From CAYPTB01 sp964413535 (lineage in GTDB: Bacteria > Planctomycetota > UBA1135 > GCA-002686595), in NCBI GenBank assembly GCA_964413535.1, contig CAYPTB010000044.1, positions 1 through 64,000 on the forward strand: a stretch of 64,000 nucleotides of DNA, read 5' to 3'. The position numbers and the translations under genes are program-made. The first letter of the stretch is position 1; each line of letters begins with the position of its first letter. The notes under the pieces are model-generated. The model was not told where the DNA came from and made no database searches. It was given only the letters and a program-made list of their open reading frames with translations. Positions 8,569-19,513 of the stretch are shown here, piece by piece.

Positions 8569-9507
8569 CTACTCGGCCTTGGGCGTCTCGGGCATTTCGA
8601 CCGCGGGCACGTCCTCGACCGTGATCGTGGCCTTCTTGATCCAGAGGTTCTTCTTCGGCGTTCCTTGGGGAGCGCTCCCGCCGTTCGCATCGAGTGCCTT
8701 GACGACCGGCATGCCCTCCACCACCTCGCCGAAGATCGTGTGTTTGCCGTTCAGGCCGGGCTGAGGCGAAAAGGTGATGAAGAACTGACTTCCGTCGGTC
8801 TGAGGCTGAGGATTGCGATTGGCCATCGAGAGCAGGCCCGGTCGGTCGTGTCTGACCTTCGCGTCGAATTCGCCGTCGTACGTGTAGCCGGGGTCACCGT
8901 AGCCCTTGCCGAGCGGGCAACCTCCTTGGGCCATGAAGCCCTTGATCACACGGTGGAAGGTGAGTCCGTCGTAGTACCCGAGCTCGGTCAGGTAGATCGT
9001 GCTCGAGACGTGCATCGGCGCAACCTTCGTCATGAACTCGATCTTGATCGGACCCTCGCTCGTCTCCATGTTCCAGAAGTACTTCTTCTCAGGCGGGAAG
9101 GTGAGCTTGGGGGGCTTTGCGAGGCTCTGACGCCAGTCCGGTTTCGCCTTGTCGACATTCTTCTCGGCGATGAAGGCCCGGATCTCCTCAATCGGATCCG
9201 CCTGCTCGCGTTCCGACTCCGTCTTGCCGCCCTCCCGCTCCTGCAAGGCGGCCTTCGTGTGCGCGGCCATCTCCTGATTCGCCTTCGCCTGCGCGGCTTT
9301 GACCTTGGACAGCGTGCCCTTCCCGGCCTTCTGCGCCTTCGTCGTTCCGGTCGGCTTCGCGCCCTTCTCCAGCTTGCCGCGCGCTTCCGCCGGCTTGCCT
9401 CCTTCTTGGGGGCTGCACGCGCTGGCGCTCGCGACGAGCGAGAACGAGGTGAGCATCAGGAGCGGGATCTTCTTCAGCATGTTCGACATGTTCGGCATGT
9501 TCGGCAT
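8569..9507 (-). CDS. Lipoprotein cyclophilin-type peptidyl-prolyl isomerase
   Basis: A 312-residue exported proline isomerase. Residues 10-31 form a lipoprotein signal peptide ending in SASAC. A Lys/Ala/Glu-rich linker of about 100 residues follows. The cyclophilin domain occupies about 135-300, with FHRVIKGFMAQGG carrying the catalytic Arg, and QFFITFSPQPGLNGKHTIFG. A GAGG motif lies 8 nt before the ATG at 9507. Three further in-frame ATGs follow at 9-bp intervals because the start region is a tandem 9-bp repeat (MPNMPNMSNM). It would act on envelope proteins. It faces rsgA across a shared terminator. Confidence 0.9.
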   Translation of the reverse strand: MPNMPNMSNMLKKIPLLMLTSFSLVASASACSPQEGGKPAEARGKLEKGAKPTGTTKAQKAGKGTLSKVKAAQAKANQEMAAHTKAALQEREGGKTESEREQADPIEEIRAFIAEKNVDKAKPDWRQSLAKPPKLTFPPEKKYFWNMETSEGPIKIEFMTKVAPMHVSSTIYLTELGYYDGLTFHRVIKGFMAQGGCPLGKGYGDPGYTYDGEFDAKVRHDRPGLLSMANRNPQPQTDGSQFFITFSPQPGLNGKHTIFGEVVEGMPVVKALDANGGSAPQGTPKKNLWIKKATITVEDVPAVEMPETPKAE

Positions 9508-9686
9508 CGGGAGCCTCGGGTCTGCGGTGAATCGATCGTCCACGGCGCGCGCAGCGTGAGCGTGGGGGGAGAGAGCATAGCGAGGACCCGCGCGGGTTGT
9601 CCTACGCGCGCGCGCGTCGGCGTGAGATCGCGGTCGCCGACGCTCGACGTACGATGGCGCCCCGGCCGACGCCGGCCGCGGATCCC

Positions 9687-11945
<2,259 letters not shown>

Positions 11946-11957
11946 CCGAGGGCGACG

Positions 11958-14585
11958 TCAGGCTCGACGGCCTTCGCCGACGAAGCGCTCGAGCGTGGCG
12001 GCGAGCTGCTTCGTGTCGATCGGCTTGGTGACGTAGTCGTCCATGCCCGCGTCCAGGCAGCGCTCGCGATCGCCCTTCATCGCGTGCGCCGTCATGGCGA
12101 TGATCGGCATGTCCGCGCGGCCCGCGGCGCCGCGCCGGATCTCGCGCGCGGCGGTGTAGCCGTCCATCGCCGGCATCTGGCAGTCCATGAGCACCGCGTC
12201 GAACGTCTCGTGCTTCAAACGCTCGAGCGCCTCGAGCCCCGTCTCCGCGACCTGGACGGCGTAGCCCATGCGCTCGAGGAGCTGCACCGCGACCCTCTGG
12301 TTGACGGGATTGTCCTCGGCGAGCAGGAGTCGGGCGCGCCGTTCCGCGGCTCGGCCATTGGACGGGGCGGCCGTCGCGGCCGAGGCCGCGGGTCCCGGAC
12401 CGGGCGCGACGTCGGTCTCGGGATCGGCCAGCGCGCGCGCCACGGTTTCGATCAGCTCTCCGGCTCGGATCGGCTTGTTGATCCACAGCCCGACGTCCTT
12501 GGTCGCGCGCGAATCGCTCATCGGCGTGCTCAGGACGATCACGCGCACGTCGCGGGCGGCGAGCTCGACGGCGAACTCGGCGGCTCCGGGCAAGTCGCCG
12601 TCGACGAGGGCGACCTTGGGTGCGCTCGCGAGCGCGCGCTCGCGGGCCTGCGCCACGTCCGGCTCGGTCGCGACCTCGAGGCCCGCACGCGAGAGCCGAT
12701 TTTCGATGAGCTCGCGGATCGTCGCGTTGTCGTCCACGACGAGGACGGATGCGCCCGCAGGCAGCTTCGGGAGCTCCTTCGGACTGGCGCCGGGCACGCG
12801 GCCGACGCGCAGTGTGAACCAGAACGAGCTGCCCTTGCCCAACTCGCTCTTCACGCCGATCTCGCCGCCCATCAGCTCCACGAGGTGCTTCGAGATCGAC
12901 AGCCCCAGTCCCGTGCCGCCGAAGCGGCGCGTCATCGACGAATCGGCCTGGCTGAACGCCTCGAAGATGTACTCGAGCGCGTCGGTGGAGAGGCCGATCC
13001 CGGTGTCCTGGACCGTCACGCACAACAGGAGGTCGTCCTCCAGCTCTCCCTCGAGCCCCACGGTCACGACGACCTCGCCCGCCTGCGTGAACTTGATCGC
13101 GTTGCCGACCAGGTTCGTCACCACCTGCCGGATACGGTGAGCGTCGCCCACGACCGGCGTCGGCACGTCGAGCGAGGGATCGCAGACGAGCTCGAGCCCC
13201 TTCTTGTGCGCGGCGGGACCGAGGAGCTCCACCACGTCCTCCAGCGTCTCGCAGACGTCGATCGGATCCCGTTCGAGCTCGAGCCGGCCCGCTTCGATCT
13301 TCGAGAAGTCCAGGACGTCGTTGATGATCGAGAGCAGGCTCTCGGCGGAGCTGCGCGCGACGCGCGCGAAATCGGCCTGCTCCTTCCCGAGCTCGGTCCC
13401 GAGCAACAGGTCCGTCATCCCGATGACGCCGTTCATGGGCGTCCGGATCTCGTGGCTCATGTTCGCGAGGAACTCGCTCTTCGCGCGGCTCGCTTCGAGT
13501 GCCGCGTCACGCGCCTCCGAGAGCTCGTGCGTGCGCTCGGTCACGCGCCGCTCGAGCGTCTCGTTGAGCGATTCGAGGCTCCGGCGCGAGACGCGCTCGC
13601 AGTGGATCGCCCCGCGCAGCGCCAGGTCCAATGCGGCGAGCTCGTCGCCGCGCCGATTGCTCGAACGGCGCTCCGGCGGCAGTTCCTCGCCGCGCTCGAA
13701 GCAACGCACCAGGCGCAGGAGCTCGGTCGCCGGGTTCAGTACCGTGCGCCGCAGTCCGAGCCAGAGCGTCACGAGCAATCCCAGGAGCGCGAGGATCTCG
13801 CGCAGCAGACTGCGCGACTCGTAGCGCGACAGCTCCGCCAGCGCAGTCTCGCGCGAGCGCTCCAGCACGAGCCGGCCGCCTAGGAAGTCGAGCGGCGCCT
13901 CGGCCGAGAGCATCTCGCCTGAGAGCTCCACGTCGGCGGCGCCGACCGATGTCCCCCCCCCGCACTCGACGCTCGAGCGGACGCCTTCCTCGCCATGGGT
14001 GGCGAAGGCCAGGATCGGATCGGCCAGCGCGTCGATGTCGAACACGATCGAACCCGCGATGCGCCCGGGCGTGTCGAGCAGGGGATCGTTGCGCGTGACG
14101 CGCGCGAGCCCGCCTCCGACGCACTCGACCGCGAACGGCGCGTTGCGCGCCTGGCGGAACCAGTCCTCTTCGGACACGTTGAGCGGCTCGCTCTTCGCCG
14201 TTCGATCCACGACGGCCAGGAAGCGCTCCCCGTCGCCGTCGAAGAGCTCGATCGAGATCAGGTTGGCGGTGTAATGGAACAGGCGCTTGCACGCGTTCTC
14301 CAGCGACGCGCGCGCGAGCTCGGCGTCCGCCCCGCGTCCTGCGCGTCGGTACTGGAGGAAGTGCGAGACTCCGTCCTGAGCGAGGATGCCCGAGAGCACC
14401 GAGTCGAGCTCCTCGATGCGGTACTCGAGCAGTTGCGCGGCGTTCAGGGCGGACTCCCGTATTCCCGCCTCGGCGACCGCTAGGGCCTCGTGGCGGTTCT
14501 TGATCCGCTCGAAGATGCCCAGCGCCGTCGCCAGGGTGAGGACGGGGAGCAGGACTCCGAGCAGCAGCTTGCTGCGCAGACCCAA
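11958..14585 (-). CDS. Hybrid sensor histidine kinase with two receiver domains
   Basis: An 875-residue inner-membrane kinase. A first membrane helix (about 5-23) and a second (about 262-278) flank an extracytoplasmic sensor domain of about 235 residues. A coiled linker leads to the HisKA domain with phospho-accepting His378 (MSHEIRTPMN). The HATPase domain shows the N box near 489-500, G1 at DTGIG (527-531) and G2 at GTGLG (557-561). Two receiver domains follow at about 612-720 (Asp662) and 751-870 (Asp801). No ATG is available: the likely start is TTG at 14585, with GGAA about ten bases upstream. No HPt or output domain is present, so a separate partner is expected. It is divergent from the monooxygenase gene. 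Confidence 0.92.
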   Translation of the reverse strand: MGLRSKLLLGVLLPVLTLATALGIFERIKNRHEALAVAEAGIRESALNAAQLLEYRIEELDSVLSGILAQDGVSHFLQYRRAGRGADAELARASLENACKRLFHYTANLISIELFDGDGERFLAVVDRTAKSEPLNVSEEDWFRQARNAPFAVECVGGGLARVTRNDPLLDTPGRIAGSIVFDIDALADPILAFATHGEEGVRSSVECGGGTSVGAADVELSGEMLSAEAPLDFLGGRLVLERSRETALAELSRYESRSLLREILALLGLLVTLWLGLRRTVLNPATELLRLVRCFERGEELPPERRSSNRRGDELAALDLALRGAIHCERVSRRSLESLNETLERRVTERTHELSEARDAALEASRAKSEFLANMSHEIRTPMNGVIGMTDLLLGTELGKEQADFARVARSSAESLLSIINDVLDFSKIEAGRLELERDPIDVCETLEDVVELLGPAAHKKGLELVCDPSLDVPTPVVGDAHRIRQVVTNLVGNAIKFTQAGEVVVTVGLEGELEDDLLLCVTVQDTGIGLSTDALEYIFEAFSQADSSMTRRFGGTGLGLSISKHLVELMGGEIGVKSELGKGSSFWFTLRVGRVPGASPKELPKLPAGASVLVVDDNATIRELIENRLSRAGLEVATEPDVAQARERALASAPKVALVDGDLPGAAEFAVELAARDVRVIVLSTPMSDSRATKDVGLWINKPIRAGELIETVARALADPETDVAPGPGPAASAATAAPSNGRAAERRARLLLAEDNPVNQRVAVQLLERMGYAVQVAETGLEALERLKHETFDAVLMDCQMPAMDGYTAAREIRRGAAGRADMPIIAMTAHAMKGDRERCLDAGMDDYVTKPIDTKQLAATLERFVGEGRRA

Positions 14586-14864
14586 GGATGTGTTCCGGCG
14601 CGAGTGCCGCGCCGCGCGAAGTCTTTTCGACCGACCGCGAGAAGCGCTGGAGACCCGCGCCGCCCGGCCGCTGCCGGAGCCCCCGAGTGCGAAAGTGTTT
14701 CCGAGGCGCGGGCCTCCTCGGAGCCCCGCCGCCTCGCCGCGAGCCGGGCTCGGTGGCCAACGCCGCGGGGCTCCGGTAGTCTCCGCGCCACTTGCGACGC
14801 GGCGACGCGGCGACGCGCCCGCCGCGGCTCGCCGCCGAGCGTCGGAACGCGAGCGACTCGAGAC

Positions 14865-17135
14865 ATGGACATCGTCTGCATCGGCGGCGGACCCGCGGGC
14901 CTGTACTTCGCGATCCTCATGAAGAAGGCCCACCCGGCCGCGCGCATCCGGGTGCTCGAGCGCAATCAGCCCCACGACGCGTTCGGCTGGGGCGTCGTGT
15001 TCTCGGACGAGACGCTCGAGAACTTCGAGCACGCGGATCCGGAGAGCTTCGCGAGGATCCGCGCGAGCTTCGCCTACTGGACCGACATCGACACGTTCGT
15101 GGGCGGGACGCGCGTGCGCTCCACGGGCCACGGTTTCTGCGGCCTCTCGCGCAAAGAGCTCCTGCAGATCTTCCACGCGCGCGCCAGGGAGCTCGGCGTC
15201 GAGCTCGAGTTCGAGCGCGAGGTCACGGATCTCGCCGAGTTCGAGCGCTGCGATCTCGTCCTCGCGAGCGACGGCATCAACAGCATCGTGCGCGAGGCGC
15301 GCGCCGACCACTTCCGCCCGACCATCGATTGGCGGCCGAACAAGTTCTCGTGGCTCGGCACGACGCTCCCGCTCGAGGCCTTCACCTTCATCTTCCGCGA
15401 GAGCGAGCACGGGCTCTTCCAGGTGCACGCCTACCCGTTCCAGCGCGCGTCTCGCGGCGCGCCGCGCGACCTCTCGACCTTCATCGTCGAGTGCAGCGAC
15501 GAGACCTGGCGGCGAGCCGGCCTCGACCACGCCACCGAAGTCGACACCGTCGCTTACTGCGAAGCGCTCTTCGCCGAGGACCTGCGCGGCCATCCGTTGC
15601 TCACGAACCGCTCGCTGTGGCGCAGCTTCCCGACCGTGCGCAACGAGAGCTGGCACAGCGGAAACGTCGTGCTCGTGGGCGACGCCGCCCACACCGCGCA
15701 CTTCTCCATCGGCTCGGGCACCAAGCTCGCGATGGAGGACGCGATCGCGCTCGCCGACGCCTTCGAGCGTCACGGGACGGACGACGTCCCACGCGTCCTC
15801 GAGGCGTACGAAGCGGCGCGGCGGCTCGACGTGCTCAAGACGCAGAAGGCGGCGCAGACGAGCCTCGAATGGTTCGAGAACTCGCAGCGCTACGTGCGCC
15901 AGCACCCGCTCCAGTTCACGTTCAACCTGATGACGCGCTCGAAGCGTATCACCTGGGACAACATGGCCGCCCGCGACCCCGCGCTCGTCGAGCGTGTGCG
16001 CGAGTGGTACGCCGAGGACGTAGGCGCGCCGCGCAACTCCGACGGGACGGCGCCGCTGCCGATGTTCACGACGTTCGAGACGCGCGGCGTGGTGCTCGAG
16101 AACCGCGTCGTCGTGTCGCCCATGTGCCAGTACATGGCCGAGGACGGCCTCGCGAACGACTGGCACCTCGTGCACCTGGGCTCGCTCGCGCTGGGCGGCG
16201 CCGGGCTCGTCTTCACGGAGATGACGAACGTCTCGCCCGTGGGCCGCATCACGCACGGCTGCGCCGGCATCTACGCCGACGCCCACGTCGCGGCCTGGAA
16301 GCGCGTCGTCGACTTCGCGCACGCGAACACGCGCGCGAAAATCGGCATGCAGCTCGGCCACGCCGGCCGCAAGGCCTCGTGCAACCTGCCGTGGGAGGGC
16401 GACGACCCGCTGCGCGACGAGAATGCCTGGGAGACGCTCGCGCCGAGCGCCCTGCCCTTCGGCCCCGGCTGGCACGTCCCACGCGCGATGACGCGCGCCG
16501 ACATGGACCGCGTCGTCGCCGAGTACGCCGCCGCAACCGAGCGCGCCCTGCGCGCGGGCTTCGACGTGCTTGAGCTCCACCTCGCGCACGGCTACCTGCT
16601 CTCGAGCTTCGTCTCGCCGCGCGCGAACCACCGCACGGACCGCTACGGCGGCTCGATCGAGAACCGCATGCGCTTCCCGCTCGAGGTCTTCGACACGGTG
16701 CGCGCAGCCTGGCCCGCCGACAAGCCGCTCTTCGTGCGCGTCTCCGCCACCGATTGGCTCGACGGCCGGGGCGGACTCACGATCGACGACACGGTCTCGG
16801 CCGCGCGCATGCTGAAGGCCCACGGCTGCGACGTGATCGACGTCTCGACCGCCGGCAACACGCCCGAGTCCGTCCCGGACTTCGGCCGCATGTACCAGGT
16901 CCCGTTCGCCGACCGCATCCGCCACGACGTCGGGATCCCCGTCATGGCCGTCGGCGCGATCCAAGGCCCCGACCACGTCAACACCGTGCTCGCCGCCGGC
17001 CGCGCCGACCTATGCGCCATCGCGCGCCCGCACCTCGTGAACCCACACCTCACGCTCGGCGCCGCGATCGCCTACGGCCACCACGACCAACCCTGGCCGC
17101 GCCCCTACCTCCCCGCGAAGCCGCCGCCGCGTTGA
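14865..17135 (+). CDS. Bifunctional aminobenzoyl-CoA/salicylyl-CoA monooxygenase-OYE reductase
   Basis: A 756-residue fusion. Residues 1 to about 385 are a class A flavin monooxygenase with GGGPAG (7-12) binding FAD and the second FAD motif GDAAH (272-276). Residues about 400-756 are an Old Yellow Enzyme-type FMN reductase (VVVSPMCQYM, HLAHGYLLSSF, NHRTDRYGGS). This architecture matches the 2-aminobenzoyl-CoA monooxygenase/reductase and the fusion annotated as salicylyl-CoA 5-hydroxylase, which hydroxylate and then reduce the aromatic ring of a CoA thioester. No CoA ligase, enoyl-CoA hydratase or other ring-degradation gene is nearby, so the substrate is uncertain. The ATG at 14865 starts exactly at the FAD-binding strand. 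Confidence 0.9.
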   Translation: MDIVCIGGGPAGLYFAILMKKAHPAARIRVLERNQPHDAFGWGVVFSDETLENFEHADPESFARIRASFAYWTDIDTFVGGTRVRSTGHGFCGLSRKELLQIFHARARELGVELEFEREVTDLAEFERCDLVLASDGINSIVREARADHFRPTIDWRPNKFSWLGTTLPLEAFTFIFRESEHGLFQVHAYPFQRASRGAPRDLSTFIVECSDETWRRAGLDHATEVDTVAYCEALFAEDLRGHPLLTNRSLWRSFPTVRNESWHSGNVVLVGDAAHTAHFSIGSGTKLAMEDAIALADAFERHGTDDVPRVLEAYEAARRLDVLKTQKAAQTSLEWFENSQRYVRQHPLQFTFNLMTRSKRITWDNMAARDPALVERVREWYAEDVGAPRNSDGTAPLPMFTTFETRGVVLENRVVVSPMCQYMAEDGLANDWHLVHLGSLALGGAGLVFTEMTNVSPVGRITHGCAGIYADAHVAAWKRVVDFAHANTRAKIGMQLGHAGRKASCNLPWEGDDPLRDENAWETLAPSALPFGPGWHVPRAMTRADMDRVVAEYAAATERALRAGFDVLELHLAHGYLLSSFVSPRANHRTDRYGGSIENRMRFPLEVFDTVRAAWPADKPLFVRVSATDWLDGRGGLTIDDTVSAARMLKAHGCDVIDVSTAGNTPESVPDFGRMYQVPFADRIRHDVGIPVMAVGAIQGPDHVNTVLAAGRADLCAIARPHLVNPHLTLGAAIAYGHHDQPWPRPYLPAKPPPR

Positions 17136-17324
17136 GCGCCGAATCCTCGACGGGGAGTCGGACTGGCCCTCGGTCGGAGAAGCTTCGGAGAGGATGCGGG
17201 TTACACTTCGAAACCTCGTCCGGCGATCGACCCTTCTGATCCCATTCGCGTCCCTCGCAGGCGCCGTCCTTCGATCGCCGGTTCTCGGCCAGCAGAAGCG
17301 CAACGCTTTCCGTGAGGTCCGAGC

Positions 17325-19193
17325 GTGCGCACTCGATTGGGAGAGCCTCGAATGTTTCAGATGACAGCCTTCACGAGCTATTCATGCCTGCTCTTCTTGG
17401 TCAGTGCCTTCGCCACTACCGAGCGGATGAACGGCAGTCTGGGTGACGAGCAAGTCGCCGCGTGCTTGAAGACGATTCGCTCGACCGGGGATCGGACTCC
17501 TATCCGCGTCTTCCACGCCATGTGCAGCTCGGGAAGCGAGGACGCCTTCGACGGTCTGATCAAGGCGATCGGGTGGCTTCGGGATCCAGTCGCACTGGGC
17601 CGGGCGTACGAGTGCTTCCGGTTCTTTCGGGACAGTCAGGAGTTGGCGGAGCGAGCTGCCGTCTTCCTCGTGGAGGAAGCTCTCACGGCGACGCGCAAGG
17701 AGGCCCGCAGCGCGGCGGTCGCGCCATTGCGTCACTTCGGGGCGCAGGCGCTTGGCGCTTACGAGGAAGTCTTGCTCCGAAGCAAGGACGAGAGCGTCCG
17801 TCGTTTGGCGATCGGGCCAGTCATTCCGAGGCTACTCGAGCGTAGGGACCGCGCATCGCTCGAGTTGATCCTGGACAACGCTTCGGCGTCCACCCTGGCA
17901 GACTCCCTCGAGGCACTGCGGGGCTTCTCGGACGATGGTTCGCTCGGTTTGATGGTTGAACGAGTCGCGCACCGAAAAACCGACGCTGCCTGGCGCTTGA
18001 TCTTGATCGCAACCTTGGTCGAATCCCCCCCAAAGGGCTTCGTCGAGTCCTTGAAGGTCCTGCTGCGCGACGACGATCCGATGGTGCAGGTCACGGCTCT
18101 CGAGGCTCTGGCTCGACTCGATGCGATCGACGACGGCTCCCGGAATCAGCTCGAACGAATGTACCGCTCGCCGAACCCCCACATTCGCGTGGCCGTGGTG
18201 AATATCCTGTCACGGCTGCGCGCAGACACCAAGGATTGGTGGAGCAAGCTCGTCGCTTTGTCGCATTCCTCCAACCCGTACGACCGAATCGCGGCGGTAC
18301 TTGGCTTCTCACGAATCGAGTCAGAGGAGAGCACCAAGAGCCTGATCGAGCTCTTGTCCGATGACGACTGGCGCGTACGCCTATGGGCTATCGCTGCGAT
18401 GGACGAGTTGCGTCGACATGCTTTCGTGGAACCGTTGATCGAACGACTCGAGCGCGAAGAGGGTCGCTTGAAGTGGGACGTCGCGAGTGCATTGTTCCAC
18501 GTCACGGGTCATGATCTCGGAAGGTCCCACGCGACCTGGCATCGCTGGTTCAGCGAGATGGGGGGACGATTCGAGGTTCCGCCCATCGAGGAGGTGCGCG
18601 CATTGGAGGCGCGAATGAAAGGCGTTGGCGAAAAGGACGCAACGGTCGCCAGCTTCTACGGCATCCCGGTGCGTAGCCTTCGGACCTGCTTCGTGCTCGA
18701 TCTCAGCGGCTCGATGGGACTACGGGCCAAGGCGGAAGACCCGGGCACCGAAGGCCGGACGCGGCTCGACGTACTCAAGGAGCAGTTGAACGAGTTGATC
18801 GATCGCATGCTTCCAGGTAGTCGCTCCAACTTCTTGGTCTTTCGCTCGGAAGTCGAATCCTGGAAGAGCAAGCTCATCGAGATGAACGAACGCGAGCGCA
18901 CGGCCGCTCGCGAATTCGTCGTCGGACTCCGGGCCAGGGGGAACACGAACTTGTTCGGTGGGCTGGAGATGGCGCTCGGCGACATGGAAGTCGACACGAT
19001 CTATGTCCTGAGCGACGGCGTTCCCAGTGTCGGCGCCATCGTCGATCTTGTTCTCATCCGGCGCGAGATCGCCTGGCGGAACAACCTGAGCAGAGTGCGG
19101 ATCCATTGCATCTCGGTCGGAGAGGAGTCCCAACTACTCCAATGGTTGGCGGAGGATAGCGGAGGGATCTACATCGAAGTCGGGAACCCGTAG
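17325..19193 (+). CDS. Exported HEAT-repeat protein with VWA domain
   Basis: A 622-residue protein. A signal peptide near the N-terminus is followed by about 350 residues of HEAT-type helical repeats (for example LLRDDDPMVQVTALEALARL and LLSDDDWRVRLWAIAAMDEL). A von Willebrand factor A domain follows with an intact metal site DLSGS (Asp459) and the motif RARGNTNLFGGLEMAL. This layout fits an extracellular or periplasmic protein-protein scaffold. The GTG at 17325 has AGG seven bases upstream; an ATG at 17352 is an alternative. Codon use is less GC-biased than in the neighbours (many AAG, GAA, TTG, CGA codons), which may signal a different origin or weaker selection. Confidence 0.85.
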   Translation: MRTRLGEPRMFQMTAFTSYSCLLFLVSAFATTERMNGSLGDEQVAACLKTIRSTGDRTPIRVFHAMCSSGSEDAFDGLIKAIGWLRDPVALGRAYECFRFFRDSQELAERAAVFLVEEALTATRKEARSAAVAPLRHFGAQALGAYEEVLLRSKDESVRRLAIGPVIPRLLERRDRASLELILDNASASTLADSLEALRGFSDDGSLGLMVERVAHRKTDAAWRLILIATLVESPPKGFVESLKVLLRDDDPMVQVTALEALARLDAIDDGSRNQLERMYRSPNPHIRVAVVNILSRLRADTKDWWSKLVALSHSSNPYDRIAAVLGFSRIESEESTKSLIELLSDDDWRVRLWAIAAMDELRRHAFVEPLIERLEREEGRLKWDVASALFHVTGHDLGRSHATWHRWFSEMGGRFEVPPIEEVRALEARMKGVGEKDATVASFYGIPVRSLRTCFVLDLSGSMGLRAKAEDPGTEGRTRLDVLKEQLNELIDRMLPGSRSNFLVFRSEVESWKSKLIEMNERERTAAREFVVGLRARGNTNLFGGLEMALGDMEVDTIYVLSDGVPSVGAIVDLVLIRREIAWRNNLSRVRIHCISVGEESQLLQWLAEDSGGIYIEVGNP

Positions 19194-19513
19194 CGCGCCA
19201 ACGAGCGACTGCGCATCGTTCGCTAGCTCGGTGACGCGGATCCAAGGGTCGAGCTGCCGGCCCTCGCCGCGCTGAGTGACCTTCATGCGCTCCGTGGTGA
19301 GGAGGCGATGGTCGCCAAGGCGCCAAGCATGATCACCCCCCAACACTTCACGATCAGCCTCCCTCCCGTGGTCTCCGGTTGGCCAATGACGAGCTTCGGT
19401 ACTCAGGGACATCGTCGTCGGCGGGAGTTCCGCCGTCCAGGACGGGCTGAACTTCCCTGCCCGCAGCGGCGCCCGCTAGGATTCGCGTTCCCCTCGACCC
19501 CAGGAGGCCCCCC
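19194..19513. other. Intergenic region with possible HEAT-repeat remnant
   Basis: No intact gene is seen. On the plus strand one frame reads ERLRIVR, a stop, then LGDADPRVELPALAALSDLH (about 19208-19290). This resembles a HEAT repeat of the type found in the preceding gene. It may be a decayed fragment of a paralogue. The last 15 bases carry the strong Shine-Dalgarno (AGGAGG) of the peptidase that follows. Confidence 0.35.

Noticed and set aside
12084..13883. A 599-codon ORF antisense to the histidine kinase
   Set aside because: No motif and a biased composition; the kinase motifs on the other strand are unambiguous.
14794..14817. Three copies of GCGACGCG before the monooxygenase gene
   Set aside because: A very short GC-only tandem repeat, likely to arise by slippage, with no sign of function.
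14586..16976. Upstream extension of the histidine kinase frame to 16976
   Set aside because: It runs antisense through the clear monooxygenase-OYE gene. The kinase begins near its first membrane helix.
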